This document shows, piece by piece, positions 1 to 7,676 of a stretch of 47,911 nucleotides of DNA; the first letter of the stretch is position 1, and the number at the start of each line of letters is the position of its first letter. This DNA comes from Gammaproteobacteria bacterium. GTDB lineage: Bacteria; Pseudomonadota; Gammaproteobacteria; Thiohalospirales; Thiohalospiraceae. The stretch covers positions 1-47,911 of the forward strand of contig WFVH01000038.1 of assembly GCA_015491735.1 (NCBI GenBank). Reading direction: 5' to 3'. The notes under the pieces were generated by a model. The model made no database searches. It had not been told where the DNA came from and saw only the letters and a list, made by a program, of their open reading frames with translations. A program made the translations under genes and the position numbers.

Positions 1-151
1 TAACTATTCAGCATAGTATGAAACAAGCCGGTAACTGTTCAGATTGCCCCTGAAATTCGTCAGTTCAAGGCGAAAAATGGGAGTTTACGCGTGTAAATGA
101 CCATTTTTCAACGCAGAAATGGCGAATTTCAGGGGTGAGCTGAATAGTTAC
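1..151 (+). mobile_element. 152-bp miniature inverted-repeat element, copy 1 (cut by the window edge)
   Basis: The sequence begins TAACTATTCAGC and ends GCTGAATAGTTAC, so only the first G of a 13-bp terminal inverted repeat lies outside the window. Inside, two arms starting CCCCTGAAAT and ending ATTTCAGGGG form a long imperfect stem. There is no coding capacity. The same 152-bp unit recurs at 7039-7198 (inverted) and 33171-33322. The right flank GCTGGGTT (152-159) would be the target duplication, but the left flank is not visible. GTAA termini with 8-bp duplications fit the IS66 family; assignment to it is inference. Confidence 0.88.
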
Positions 152-547
152 GCTGGGTTTAGCACAATTTTATGGCCCAGACGGCAACAAATATCCTCTT
201 CAGCCACCGCGCCGTGTTCCCGCCTGTTCCTGAAACCGCAAATGTGCCGTATCTTAACAAATTGGCGCCCTGGTATCGGAGCGACATTGCGGCTTCCGGT
301 AAAATTTGTGAGAAATCCTGTCCGATGTTGTCTATACCTATACTAGGACAAAGCAAAGTGAAGCCAGCAGGTCCGTCAGTTGCATCACGTGGCGGTTGGC
401 ATTACCCGCGCAGTATGTCTTGCTCCGGCAGGCGGGGTTCGCCCTGGACATGGCTTCATTAACGTTTTCCCCAGTATATACCAGCTATCGACCCGCGATA
501 GACAGGATACCCAAGCAAGAGAGATTGTACACCGAGATTCCGGCAAA
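152..547. other. gene-free stretch upstream of the PilZ gene
   Basis: No convincing gene. Short open frames on both strands have no ribosome-binding site, no recognisable motif and overlap one another. The stretch probably carries the promoter of the PilZ gene, but no clear -35/-10 pair could be assigned. Confidence 0.5.
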
Positions 548-940
548 ATGAGAACATTTATCCGACAACCTTCCAAAATACCGGTAGAAATTTCTACCCC
601 GAAGAAACCGGCAGGGAAAAGTCAGCTGCTCAAAAATATCAGCTTCGGCGGCCTCTGTTATCGAACGGGTGAGCCGATTGAACCGGGGACACAGGTAAAC
701 ATCCGCTTGCCAACCCTTGATCCCGGTCTGGAAACCCGCGGACGCATCTCCTGGTGCCGACGCAAGAACAACGATATCGAAATCGGGATTCAGTTCCTTG
801 ATAAGGACAGTGAGCACCGCTTGCGAATAGTGGAGCAGATATGTGATATCGAGCGCTCCAGAAAAGAGGCAACCAGACCGAAAAACCGCCTCCGTCACGG
901 CAGGGCACCCGGCCGCAAGCCGCGAACGGACCTCCACTGA
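548..940 (+). CDS. PilZ-domain protein, putative c-di-GMP receptor
   Basis: A 130-residue single-domain PilZ protein. The c-di-GMP signature is visible: an RxxxR motif at residues 2-6 (R2, R6) and an NxSxxG motif at 30-35 (N30, S32, G35), followed by the alternating strands typical of the PilZ beta barrel and a basic C-terminal tail. By family knowledge such proteins bind c-di-GMP and tune motility, pili or exopolysaccharide by protein contact. The frame is open further upstream to 380, but the extension has no PilZ similarity. The ATG at 548 puts the RxxxR motif at the very N-terminus, where short PilZ proteins have it, so that start was chosen; its ribosome-binding site is weak. The partner is unknown, and the gene stands alone between a mobile element and the convergent EEP gene. 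Confidence 0.75.
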   Translation: MRTFIRQPSKIPVEISTPKKPAGKSQLLKNISFGGLCYRTGEPIEPGTQVNIRLPTLDPGLETRGRISWCRRKNNDIEIGIQFLDKDSEHRLRIVEQICDIERSRKEATRPKNRLRHGRAPGRKPRTDLH

Positions 941-949
941 ATATTGGCA

Positions 950-1768
950 TCACCGGTGCAAAAAAACGCTATCGGGTACGGTGAGTTCCATCGATATCGG
1001 AAGGTGATCAGAATAGGCGTGCCTCAATACCCGCGCCTCCCGCACCTCCAGCTCCGGGGTTACCAATATATGATCGATATTGCGGTTTGGCTGCCAACTG
1101 GGAAAGGTATGAAACCTGTCCGCCGGTTCACGCAACCGGGTTCGGCGAAACAGATAAGCAAGCTCCGGACTGTCCGGCTGGCAGTTCATGTCACCCATCA
1201 GTATGACATGGGGGTACTGGTTGACCAAATCGGCCAGGTAACTGATCTGTTCCAGCCGCACCCGCCTGCTCAGCGCCAGGTGGATATTGAATACAACCAG
1301 CGGCTCTTCCGTTTGACCGTATAGTGCGGCGGTAAACCCCCTTCCGGGAATCAACCCCGGCAGGCGCTGCTCCGCGACCTTGGCCGGACGAATCCGGCTG
1401 AGCAGCCCCGTTGCGTGCCGGGCGAACTTGCCCAGACGGCGATTGACGCGGTGATGCCAGAAGGGAAAACCCGCTTTGTCCGCCAGATATTCTGTCAAAT
1501 TGATAAAATTGCTGCGCAAGCTCCCGGCATCCACCTCCTGCAATCCAACAATATCATAGTCATGTAACAGATGGGCAATGTGATCCAGATTGTTAAACCG
1601 CCCCGGGTGGGGAATGATATGCCGCCAGCTATTGGTCAAATAGTGGCGTGGCCGCTGGGTTGCGATACCTACCTGGATATTGTAGCTAAGCAGCCTGAGC
1701 CGGCTTCCGGATGCAGGTTGGCGAACGACGTCCGCCGGCATCGGAATCGACTCAGTCACACAGGACAT
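950..1768 (-). CDS. endonuclease/exonuclease/phosphatase family hydrolase
   Basis: A 272-residue EEP-superfamily metal-dependent phosphodiesterase or phosphatase. All signature motifs are present in order: SYN (N30), LQEVD (metal-binding E78), NIHLAL (H163), GDMNCQP (D193, N195), IDH (232-233) and SDHLP (D254 with catalytic H255). No signal peptide is seen, so it is probably cytoplasmic. The substrate cannot be read from sequence; relatives cleave DNA, inositol phosphates or sphingolipids. Its ATG overlaps the end of the upstream thiamine-diphosphate enzyme gene by 13 nt, so the two are probably translationally coupled. An EEP gene near dsbA and cytochrome c4 is a recurrent gammaproteobacterial arrangement (recalled from Pseudomonas aeruginosa, not checked). 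Confidence 0.88.
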   Translation of the reverse strand: MSCVTESIPMPADVVRQPASGSRLRLLSYNIQVGIATQRPRHYLTNSWRHIIPHPGRFNNLDHIAHLLHDYDIVGLQEVDAGSLRSNFINLTEYLADKAGFPFWHHRVNRRLGKFARHATGLLSRIRPAKVAEQRLPGLIPGRGFTAALYGQTEEPLVVFNIHLALSRRVRLEQISYLADLVNQYPHVILMGDMNCQPDSPELAYLFRRTRLREPADRFHTFPSWQPNRNIDHILVTPELEVREARVLRHAYSDHLPISMELTVPDSVFLHR

Positions 1769-3390
1769 ACCATCTCCCCCATCTGCTTGGTAAGTTTCAG
1801 GTTTTCGCTATAATCCACGGGGCAATCGATAACGGTAACCGCATCATCTTGCAACGCCTGCCGCAATGCCGGCAGCAGCTCTTCAGTGCGCCCGATACGG
1901 ATGCCCTTCGCGCCAAAGGATTCCGCATACATAACAAAATCAGGATTGCTGAAATCGACATTCGACTTGCGCCCAAAACGGTTCATCTGCTTCCATTCGA
2001 TAAGTCCATATCCACCATCATTCCATATCAACACCACCAGCGATATCTTCAATCGCACAGCGGTTTCGAGCTCCTGTGAATTCATCAGAAACCCCGCATC
2101 CCCGGTAACGGCCACAACGTTGCGATCCGGCATGGCAAGCGAAGCGGCAATGGCACCCGGTACGGCTATTCCCATACTGGCAAACCCGTTGGATATAATG
2201 CAGGTATTCGGCCGCTCACAACGAAACATGCGGGACATCCACATCTTGTGGGCTCCAACATCACAGACCGCAATATCAGGCAGCGCCATTGCTGTGCGGA
2301 GATCCCAAATCAGCTTTTGCGGCTTGACCGGAAAACTGCAATCATCACGATGATGGTTCATATCCTTCACAAGGATGTCCCTCAGCGCCCGCATGGCGTG
2401 CCCGGTATGCGGCGTTGCCAACTCCGCGATACGCAGCAGGCTGTGCTTCAAATCACCCACCACTCCAACTGTTACGGGGTAATAGGCATCAACCTCCGCC
2501 GGCGACATATCGATATGTACGATCGTGCGATCCTTGGTAGGGTGCCACAAATAGGGGTGGTACTCCACCAGATCATACCCGATACAGATAATAACATCTG
2601 CACGATCAAAACCACAGGTAACATAATCTTTCGACTGCAGACCGGCGCTACCCAACGCCAACGGATTCCTGGCAAAAGGAACAACCCCCTTGGCCATGAA
2701 GGTATTGGTGACCGGAATATTAAGCCGCGCGGAAAAATCGGCCAGTTGCTGCCACGCCCGCCCCCGTACCACGCCGTTGCCGGCCAGGATAATCGGGTTC
2801 TTTGCCTCGGAGATCACCTGTGCGGCAAACTCTACCCGCTCCCTCGGCGGCTCGGGAATGGTGGCATGCTTAACCGGGAGCGGCTCATCGACAATCGGCA
2901 TTTCAGCGATATTTTCCGGAAACTCGATAAAACAGGCGCCGGATTTTTCCGTCTGCGCCACCTTGAAAGCCTTGCGGACAACCTCGCTAATAATGTTGGG
3001 AGTCAGCAGCCGGGAGGAGTACTTGGTAACCGGGTGAAAAATACGTTCCAGGTCGAGAACCTGATGGGACTCCTTATGCAGCCGGTTAGTGGCTGCCTGG
3101 CCCGCAATTGCCACCACGGGAGCATGATCCATGTTCGCATCGGCCACTCCCGTGATCAAATTGGTAGCACCCGGCCCCAAAGTCGCCAGGCAAACACCCG
3201 CCTTCCCGGTTAAACGCCCATGGACATCCGCCATAAACGCGGCTCCTTGCTCATGCCGGACGGTTACAAAACGAATGCTCGAATCAAGAAGTGCATCCAT
3301 GAACTCCAGGTTCTCCTCTCCCGGAACGCCATAAATACACTCTACACCCTCATTTTCAAGACATTTTATGAACAACTCTGCTGCCTTCAT
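1756..3390 (-). CDS. acetolactate synthase-like thiamine-diphosphate enzyme (AlsS type, no small subunit)
   Basis: 544 residues with the three-domain layout of the acetohydroxyacid synthase family: an N-terminal pyrimidine-binding domain with activating Glu in RHEQGAAF (E47), a central domain, and a C-terminal diphosphate-binding domain with the GDx...ND motif (G430-D431 to N457-D458). The C-terminal PVDYSEN stretch resembles catabolic AlsS more than biosynthetic IlvB. Expected reaction: two pyruvate to 2-acetolactate plus CO2, although other 2-oxo-acid carboligases or decarboxylases share this fold. The start at 3390 is preceded by a strong GGAGGGGG site; an in-frame start 14 codons upstream has none. 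No ilvN or alsD is adjacent. The gene is coupled by a 13-nt overlap to the EEP hydrolase. Confidence 0.85.
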   Translation of the reverse strand: MKAAELFIKCLENEGVECIYGVPGEENLEFMDALLDSSIRFVTVRHEQGAAFMADVHGRLTGKAGVCLATLGPGATNLITGVADANMDHAPVVAIAGQAATNRLHKESHQVLDLERIFHPVTKYSSRLLTPNIISEVVRKAFKVAQTEKSGACFIEFPENIAEMPIVDEPLPVKHATIPEPPRERVEFAAQVISEAKNPIILAGNGVVRGRAWQQLADFSARLNIPVTNTFMAKGVVPFARNPLALGSAGLQSKDYVTCGFDRADVIICIGYDLVEYHPYLWHPTKDRTIVHIDMSPAEVDAYYPVTVGVVGDLKHSLLRIAELATPHTGHAMRALRDILVKDMNHHRDDCSFPVKPQKLIWDLRTAMALPDIAVCDVGAHKMWMSRMFRCERPNTCIISNGFASMGIAVPGAIAASLAMPDRNVVAVTGDAGFLMNSQELETAVRLKISLVVLIWNDGGYGLIEWKQMNRFGRKSNVDFSNPDFVMYAESFGAKGIRIGRTEELLPALRQALQDDAVTVIDCPVDYSENLKLTKQMGEMVCPV

Positions 3391-3562
3391 TTCCCCCTCC
3401 GTTGCTGCAAACGCCCCGAAAAAGCGTACCAAGGCGCTTCCCCTCTCTTGCGAAAGGGACTAACCCGGCAATCAAGTATAGGAGCCTCAGCCGCCCAAAA
3501 CCCTATTATCGGACAGCCATGCAACTCTTTCACTATAGTGATCCGGTGAAAAAATCCATTTC

Positions 3563-3727
3563 ATGGAGACAAGCACCACCAAGGGAGACCCATTATTGCG
3601 GGGAAAGTGGCCTGAATGGTATCCTGTGGCGGAAAATATTCAGTTTCAGAACGAACAGTTACAAAAAGCACCCGCCCTCTCCGAAACCGCCCGTACCTTC
3701 CGGCGAGCAAGGAAGATGATCCAGTGA
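3563..3727 (+). CDS. possible 54-residue hypothetical protein
   Basis: A short ATG-to-TGA frame between the divergent AlsS-like gene and the end of dsbA. The product is hydrophilic and ends basic (TFRRARKMIQ), with WPEWYP near residues 16-21. It has no recognised domain and only a poor ribosome-binding site. It could be a small gene, the 3' remnant of a longer one, or chance; length and composition alone do not decide. Confidence 0.25.
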   Translation: METSTTKGDPLLRGKWPEWYPVAENIQFQNEQLQKAPALSETARTFRRARKMIQ

Positions 3728-3759
3728 GCGGGCCAAGGCCGGAGCAGCCAGCCGCTCAA

Positions 3760-4410
3760 TCACGGCCTGGTTGAAGCAGCAACCTCTTTGCTCACCAGAT
3801 AATCCACCACCTTGAGCAACTCGGAATAGCTTCGCACGCCCCTGGCGCCAACCCGGTACTTTCCGTTTACGATCATGACAGGCACGCCCTCAATACCATA
3901 ACTTTTGGTCAGTTGAACAGCGCGCTTTACCTGGCTTTTTACCGCAAAGGAGTTAAACGCCTTATAAAAGTCATCCTCACTTACCCCGTACTGCGCAAAC
4001 AGCCCCTGCAAACTGGCTGGAGTAGGGAGTTTCTGCCCCCCCTGGTGCATGGCATCGAACATGGCGTCATGGATTTTACCACCAATTCCCAGCGCCTTGG
4101 CTGTGTAGAAAGCCTGGGCATGCAACTCCCACATCTTGTTGAAAACAGCCGGAATATGTACAAACTCTACATTTCCTGGCTTGCGCATCATCCAGCGCTT
4201 TACATAAGGGTCAAAGTCGTAACAGTGCGGACAACCATACCAAAACAGCTCCACCACCTCGACTCTCTCACCTGTACTCGTCGGAACGGGCGGTTCGACA
4301 AGCTGATAGTGGACCCCTTCCTTATATGTATCACCCGCAGCGCCCGTCACGAATCCAGCCAACAGAACCAGCAAGATGACACTCCATTTTGCGCCTGCAC
4401 CGTATGCCAT
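3760..4410 (-). CDS. dsbA: thiol:disulfide interchange protein DsbA
   Basis: A 216-residue periplasmic thioredoxin-fold oxidase. An N-terminal hydrophobic segment (about 9-25) acts as the signal peptide. The active site is CPHC (C60, C63), the same dipeptide as E. coli DsbA, and the cis-proline is in the EGVPV segment (P177). The helical insertion of DsbA lies between. It introduces disulfides into exported proteins, which is relevant to folding of the periplasmic cytochromes encoded nearby. It would be re-oxidised by DsbB, which is not in this window. It is divergent from the cyclic-nucleotide-binding gene across a 293-nt spacer that carries no other gene. Confidence 0.95.
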   Translation of the reverse strand: MAYGAGAKWSVILLVLLAGFVTGAAGDTYKEGVHYQLVEPPVPTSTGERVEVVELFWYGCPHCYDFDPYVKRWMMRKPGNVEFVHIPAVFNKMWELHAQAFYTAKALGIGGKIHDAMFDAMHQGGQKLPTPASLQGLFAQYGVSEDDFYKAFNSFAVKSQVKRAVQLTKSYGIEGVPVMIVNGKYRVGARGVRSYSELLKVVDYLVSKEVAASTRP

Positions 4411-4605
4411 AGATCTACCCCTTCTTCGTTAAAGTATCCAGAAAAGCGCCGGTCACCTTCATAAATTCAATGACGTTGCGGCACGTTAAGATTTCCAACC
4501 CGGATAGAGAACATCGCCGAAAACCAGCAGGACCCGGCAAGCCCCCCTTTTGCTGTCGTAAAGTACCTGTATAGTGCCGGACTGTGCACAAAAGTTCCAT
4601 ATAAT

Positions 4606-4633
4606 TTGCGAAACCTGCCTGATGCTTTATGCT
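4606..4633 (+). promoter_or_regulatory. candidate sigma70 promoter for the cyclic-nucleotide-binding gene
   Basis: TTGCGA (4606-4611) and TATGCT (4628-4633) are separated by 16 bp, about 70 bp upstream of the ATG at 4704. The match is by eye and both boxes differ from consensus. Confidence 0.35.
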
Positions 4634-4703
4634 ATTCACTAATCTGCCAATTTCTTGCTGGCGGAGCAATGATCTGGATTGTAACCAAAAAGAGAGGCTA
4701 TGT

Positions 4704-5192
4704 ATGGGTACGACGGCAATCGATCTTACCGAATTTCTCAACCAGCAGTATCTCTGTGAATCACTGACTATCAAAGAGGTCGAAACCCTGCTTGAATATA
4801 CCGAGCTTATCACCTTCAAGAAAAAAGAAACCATTGCAGATATCGGAGAGGTCGGCGAAGCCCTGTATTTTGTCGTACGCGGTGAGGCCGCGCTGGTTTA
4901 CGACAACGGTGACAATCAGGTTGAAATCGGCCGCATGAAAGAGGGGGAACTCATGGGAGAAATGTCTTTTTTCGATCGCCAGCCCCGTTCCGTCCGCATG
5001 ATGGCTGTCTCATCCGACACAAGATTGTTACGCCTCACCCGCACCATGTACAAACGATTACGGATAGAGCATCCTTTCATCGCGGTTAACCTGCTGGAGC
5101 ACGCAATCATCAGTCTCGATCATCTGATTCGTCGCCTGAGCACCGATGTTGCAATTTTCAACCGTTACTTCTACGCAGCGGGGAAAAAATAG
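4704..5192 (+). CDS. stand-alone cyclic-nucleotide-binding domain protein
   Basis: 162 residues, essentially a single Crp-type beta-roll with flanking helices and no helix-turn-helix, so not a transcription factor by itself. The phosphate-binding cassette is canonical: GEMSFFD followed by PRSV, with Glu86 and Arg95 at the positions that contact ribose and cyclic phosphate. cAMP or cGMP binding is therefore plausible. The start at 4704 has AGAGAGG seven bases upstream; the longer frame from 4629 has no site. It lies divergent from dsbA and opposite the cytochrome c4 operon. The target protein is unknown. Confidence 0.85.
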   Translation: MGTTAIDLTEFLNQQYLCESLTIKEVETLLEYTELITFKKKETIADIGEVGEALYFVVRGEAALVYDNGDNQVEIGRMKEGELMGEMSFFDRQPRSVRMMAVSSDTRLLRLTRTMYKRLRIEHPFIAVNLLEHAIISLDHLIRRLSTDVAIFNRYFYAAGKK

Positions 5193-5200
5193 CTTTTCCC

Positions 5201-5302
5201 GTACCTGCTCGGCTTGAACCCTGAAATCCACGGTCGTTACAGTTGCAAACTCACTTTTTTTGCCTTGAACCGACGGATTTCAGGGGGCAATCTGCGCAAC
5301 TG
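5201..5302 (-). repeat. degenerate core copy of the GTAAC miniature element
   Basis: The left end GTACCTGCTCGGC resembles the GTAACTATTCAGC terminus. The interior holds the two opposed CCTGAAATCC / GGATTTCAGG arms, and the right side GGGGCAATCTGCGCAACTG matches the inner end of the intact copies. It lacks the 31-bp outer arm of the 152-bp elements and has many substitutions, so it looks like an old core-type copy. Confidence 0.6.
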
Positions 5303-5561
5303 CTCCTGTACACTGCAACTCCTTGAGTAGCCGGCCTTTTTACAATAGATAACCGCCGGGGAGAGCGAAGCCAGGGCGGTTATCCCCCGAAAGCGATCAA
5401 GGCCGCACCGCTTATCCGTCGTGCGGAGCGCCAGAGGGGAAAACAGGCCTCCGAACAATCGCGTCAAACCAATTTGGGGGAGTGCTGCATGGCCTAGCGC
5501 CGAGGTAACGAGGATGCGACGGAGCGAGCGGTTTTGGCAACCTGGATGCCCCCCCACGACC
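5303..5561. other. intergenic stretch with one hairpin
   Basis: No gene is supported between the decayed repeat and the terminator. A 10-bp stem, GATAACCGCC (5348-5357) with GGCGGTTATC (5375-5384), is visible. It has no U-tract, so its role is unknown. An open frame of 128 codons on the minus strand crosses both the repeat and the terminator and is not credible. Confidence 0.5.
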
Positions 5562-5600
5562 GCATAAAAAAAGGTGGTTATCAACCACCTTTTTTTATGC
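5562..5600. terminator. strong bidirectional rho-independent terminator
   Basis: An 18-bp perfect stem with a 3-nt loop: GCATAAAAAAAGGTGGTT pairs with its complement, giving a GC-rich core flanked by A-tract and T-tract. It can therefore stop transcription from either side. It lies 45 bp beyond the end of the cytochrome c4 gene, whose transcript it should terminate. Confidence 0.93.
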
Positions 5601-5644
5601 GCGGCACCCCGCGCAATCCACAACAGATATTTATTTAAAGAGAA

Positions 5645-6250
5645 TCAATGCAACCCTGCGACAAACTCAGCCACCGCCTTGATCTCTTCATCTGTCATTT
5701 TTGCGGCGACGCCGCGCATCATCTGGTTAACATCGTTGCTTCGGGCGCCCGACTTGAAATCATTCAAAGCCTTCACCACATAAGCAGCGTGCTGACCACC
5801 TATCTTCGGGAAGTTGGCAGCAGAATTCCCTGCCCCGGTGGGTCCGTGGCAGGCAATACAGGCAGCCACACCGGTAGCCGGATTACCACCACGGTAGATC
5901 TTCTCGCCCAACCCGGCAAGCTCGGCATTCCCCTTCCCGACAGTTCCGGACTGACTGGAAAAATAAGCAGCAATATCTTCGATATCCTGCTCATTCAGAG
6001 GTGCCGCCATAGGCGCCATGGTTGCATCCGAACGCGCCCCGGACTTGAAATCCGCAAGCTGTTTGGACAAATAAGCAGCATGCTGCCCGGCCAGCTTGGG
6101 GAAATTTGGCACCAGGCTGTTGCCGTCAGCACCATGACAGCCGGCGCATGCCCCTGCCTTGCCTTTCCCCGCTTCGGCGCTGCCTGCGCCAAACGCACTG
6201 CCCGCAAATCCAACGGCAGCGACCAAGACCACAATGCCCAGTTTCTTCAT
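5645..6250 (-). CDS. cytochrome c4 (di-haem)
   Basis: A 201-residue periplasmic di-haem cytochrome. The signal peptide runs to about residue 22 (cleavage near AFG-AGS). Haem motifs are CAGCH (C35, C38, H39) and CIACH (C131, C134, H135). The two domains are internally similar (GQHAAY and DFKSGARS occur in each), the hallmark of c4. Distal Met ligands are available in both halves. By family knowledge it carries electrons from the bc1 complex to terminal oxidases. The ATG at 6250 was chosen over the upstream frame because the signal peptide starts there and AAGGGG lies about ten bases before it. It is the second gene of an operon with the c5-type cytochrome, 59 nt apart. Confidence 0.94.
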   Translation of the reverse strand: MKKLGIVVLVAAVGFAGSAFGAGSAEAGKGKAGACAGCHGADGNSLVPNFPKLAGQHAAYLSKQLADFKSGARSDATMAPMAAPLNEQDIEDIAAYFSSQSGTVGKGNAELAGLGEKIYRGGNPATGVAACIACHGPTGAGNSAANFPKIGGQHAAYVVKALNDFKSGARSNDVNQMMRGVAAKMTDEEIKAVAEFVAGLH

Positions 6251-6309
6251 GGATAGATAGCCCCTTCCCCAAGATAGGTTGTTACGAATCGCCCTGAGTG
6301 TCAATCAGG

Positions 6310-6633
6310 CTACTTTACCTTGCTCAGCATAAAGGCAACGGCATCTTTAACAGCCTCATCGCTCAGATCGGTACGGCCGCCCTTCGGAGGCATGGTACCT
6401 GTCTCACCGGTAAACCCTTCGAGGGAGTGCTTGATCAGCGTCTCCTCGCCTTGAGCCAGGCGCGTCTCCCAGGCAGCCTTGTCACCCAGCTTCGGAGCAC
6501 CGGCGACACCGGCGTCATGGCATGCGAAGCACACCTGCTTGTAGATCTCCTCTCCTTTCGCGGCATCTCCCGCATGAGCGGCTCCGAGTCCAATCATAGC
6601 AAAACCAGCCAAAGCGATTGCTGTTTTTTTCAT
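6310..6633 (-). CDS. cytochrome c5 family mono-haem protein
   Basis: 107 residues with a signal peptide ending at AHA (residue 21), one CFACH haem motif (C35, C38, H39) and a distal Met in TMPPKGG (M81), the usual c5 pattern. It is a soluble periplasmic electron carrier. The AGGAGA site five bases before the ATG at 6633 fixes the start; the longer open frame to 6690 is unnecessary. It is the first gene of the c5-c4 operon. Confidence 0.93.
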   Translation of the reverse strand: MKKTAIALAGFAMIGLGAAHAGDAAKGEEIYKQVCFACHDAGVAGAPKLGDKAAWETRLAQGEETLIKHSLEGFTGETGTMPPKGGRTDLSDEAVKDAVAFMLSKVK

Positions 6634-7038
6634 AACTTTCTCCTGTACTCTCGCTACCGCCCAGTGCGAAATCTCCACTTCGGTCGGCAACGTTTTTCTG
6701 TCAATTGCCCCGGTATCCGCAGGGCGCGTCTGTCCAACGTTTCGTCTGCTACAGTCCTAGAGCAAAACGCGGTAATGGTAAAGCACTTTGCCGGTAACTG
6801 TCAACTTCAGGTACTTCAGCACGGTGCAGCGGATTTGACAAACGATACCCCGCAAATGTTCAATTTTTCCTTGGCCGTTTTTTTTCCTGAGGGTATGTCT
6901 GCTCTGGTAATCAATTGAAATACAAGAATAAAATAGCGCGCGGCATCCTTTGCAAACGGCTGCTTATCCACAAGATTTCCCGGTTTTTCGGCAGTTCGCA
7001 TATTATACTTGGGGTGGATCCCGTTTGGTTGCCACGGC
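6634..7038. other. gene-free stretch between the c5 gene and the mobile element
   Basis: No supported gene. It should contain the promoter of the cytochrome operon on the minus strand, but no clear consensus pair was found. Short open frames here lack ribosome-binding sites and motifs. Confidence 0.45.
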
Positions 7039-7198
7039 GTAACGGCGTAACTATTCAGCTCACCCCTGAAATACGCCATTTCTGCGTTGAAAAATGGTCA
7101 TTTACACGCGTAAACCCCCATTTTTCGCCTTGAACTGACGAATTTCAGGGGCAATCTGAACAGTTACCGGCTTGTTTCATACGATGCTGAATAGTTAC
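7039..7198 (-). mobile_element. 152-bp miniature element, inverted copy with an 8-bp extended left end
   Basis: A 152-bp element (7047-7198) runs from GTAACTATTCAGC to GCTGAATAGTTAC in the opposite orientation to copy 1. The duplicated target GCCACGGC lies at 7031-7038 and 7199-7206, so the left end includes an extra GTAACGGC (7039-7046), apparently a partial reiteration of the tip. The element ends 18 bp before the -35 box of rpsT. Confidence 0.92.
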
Positions 7199-7216
7199 GC
7201 CACGGCAACTTTGCGC

Positions 7217-7245
7217 TTGACATGACTGCTGCATGCTGCCATTAT
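7217..7245 (+). promoter_or_regulatory. sigma70 promoter of rpsT
   Basis: TTGACA (7217-7222), a 17-bp spacer and CATTAT (7240-7245) give a near-consensus promoter 34 bp upstream of the rpsT ATG. The miniature element sits directly upstream, so any UP-element sequence present before its insertion has been replaced. Confidence 0.72.
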
Positions 7246-7279
7246 TATCTGTTCAGTATCTATTTTTACAGGAGTCGTA

Positions 7280-7540
7280 ATGGCCAACTCAGCCCAAGCT
7301 AGAAAGCGCGCCCGCCAGGCGGAGAAACGCCGCCAGCGCAACGCCAGCATGCGCTCGATGATGCGCACCTGCATCAAGAAAGTTGCTGGCGCCATCGAGG
7401 CCGGCAACAAAACAGACGCCGAAGCGGCTTACCGCGCCGCGGTGCCGGTAATCGACCGCATGGCGGGAAAGGGGTTAATCCACAAAAACAAGGCTAGCCG
7501 CCACAAAAGCCGTCTCAACGGCCGAATCCGGTCGATGTAG
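7280..7540 (+). CDS. rpsT: 30S ribosomal protein S20
   Basis: 86 residues, the family's usual length, lysine/arginine rich, with the conserved [15 protein letters not shown] and [16 protein letters not shown] stretches. It binds the bottom of 16S rRNA early in 30S assembly. AGGAG lies just upstream of the ATG. It is a single-gene transcription unit, as usual for rpsT, and convergent with the copA operon. Confidence 0.97.
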   Translation: MANSAQARKRARQAEKRRQRNASMRSMMRTCIKKVAGAIEAGNKTDAEAAYRAAVPVIDRMAGKGLIHKNKASRHKSRLNGRIRSM

Positions 7541-7676
7541 CTTGAAAGTCCTTTAGCTCTCCGGACGACCCCCTGCCAGGAAGTTTCCCCGGCACGAGAT
7601 ATCCGCTGTTTCAGAACCTTCGGTGTTGGACTCTCCGGCCCGGCAGACGCCGGGTGGATATCCTGTTATTGCCGGA

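Noticed and set aside
380-547. Upstream extension of the PilZ gene
   Set aside because: The 56 extra residues have no PilZ similarity, and the RxxxR motif is expected at the N-terminus of a short PilZ protein.
2248-3213. 321-codon plus-strand frame
   Set aside because: Antisense to the AlsS-like gene; no motif or ribosome-binding site.
5237-5623. 128-codon minus-strand frame after the CNB gene
   Set aside because: It runs through a strong terminator and a decayed repeat, so it is not a protein gene.
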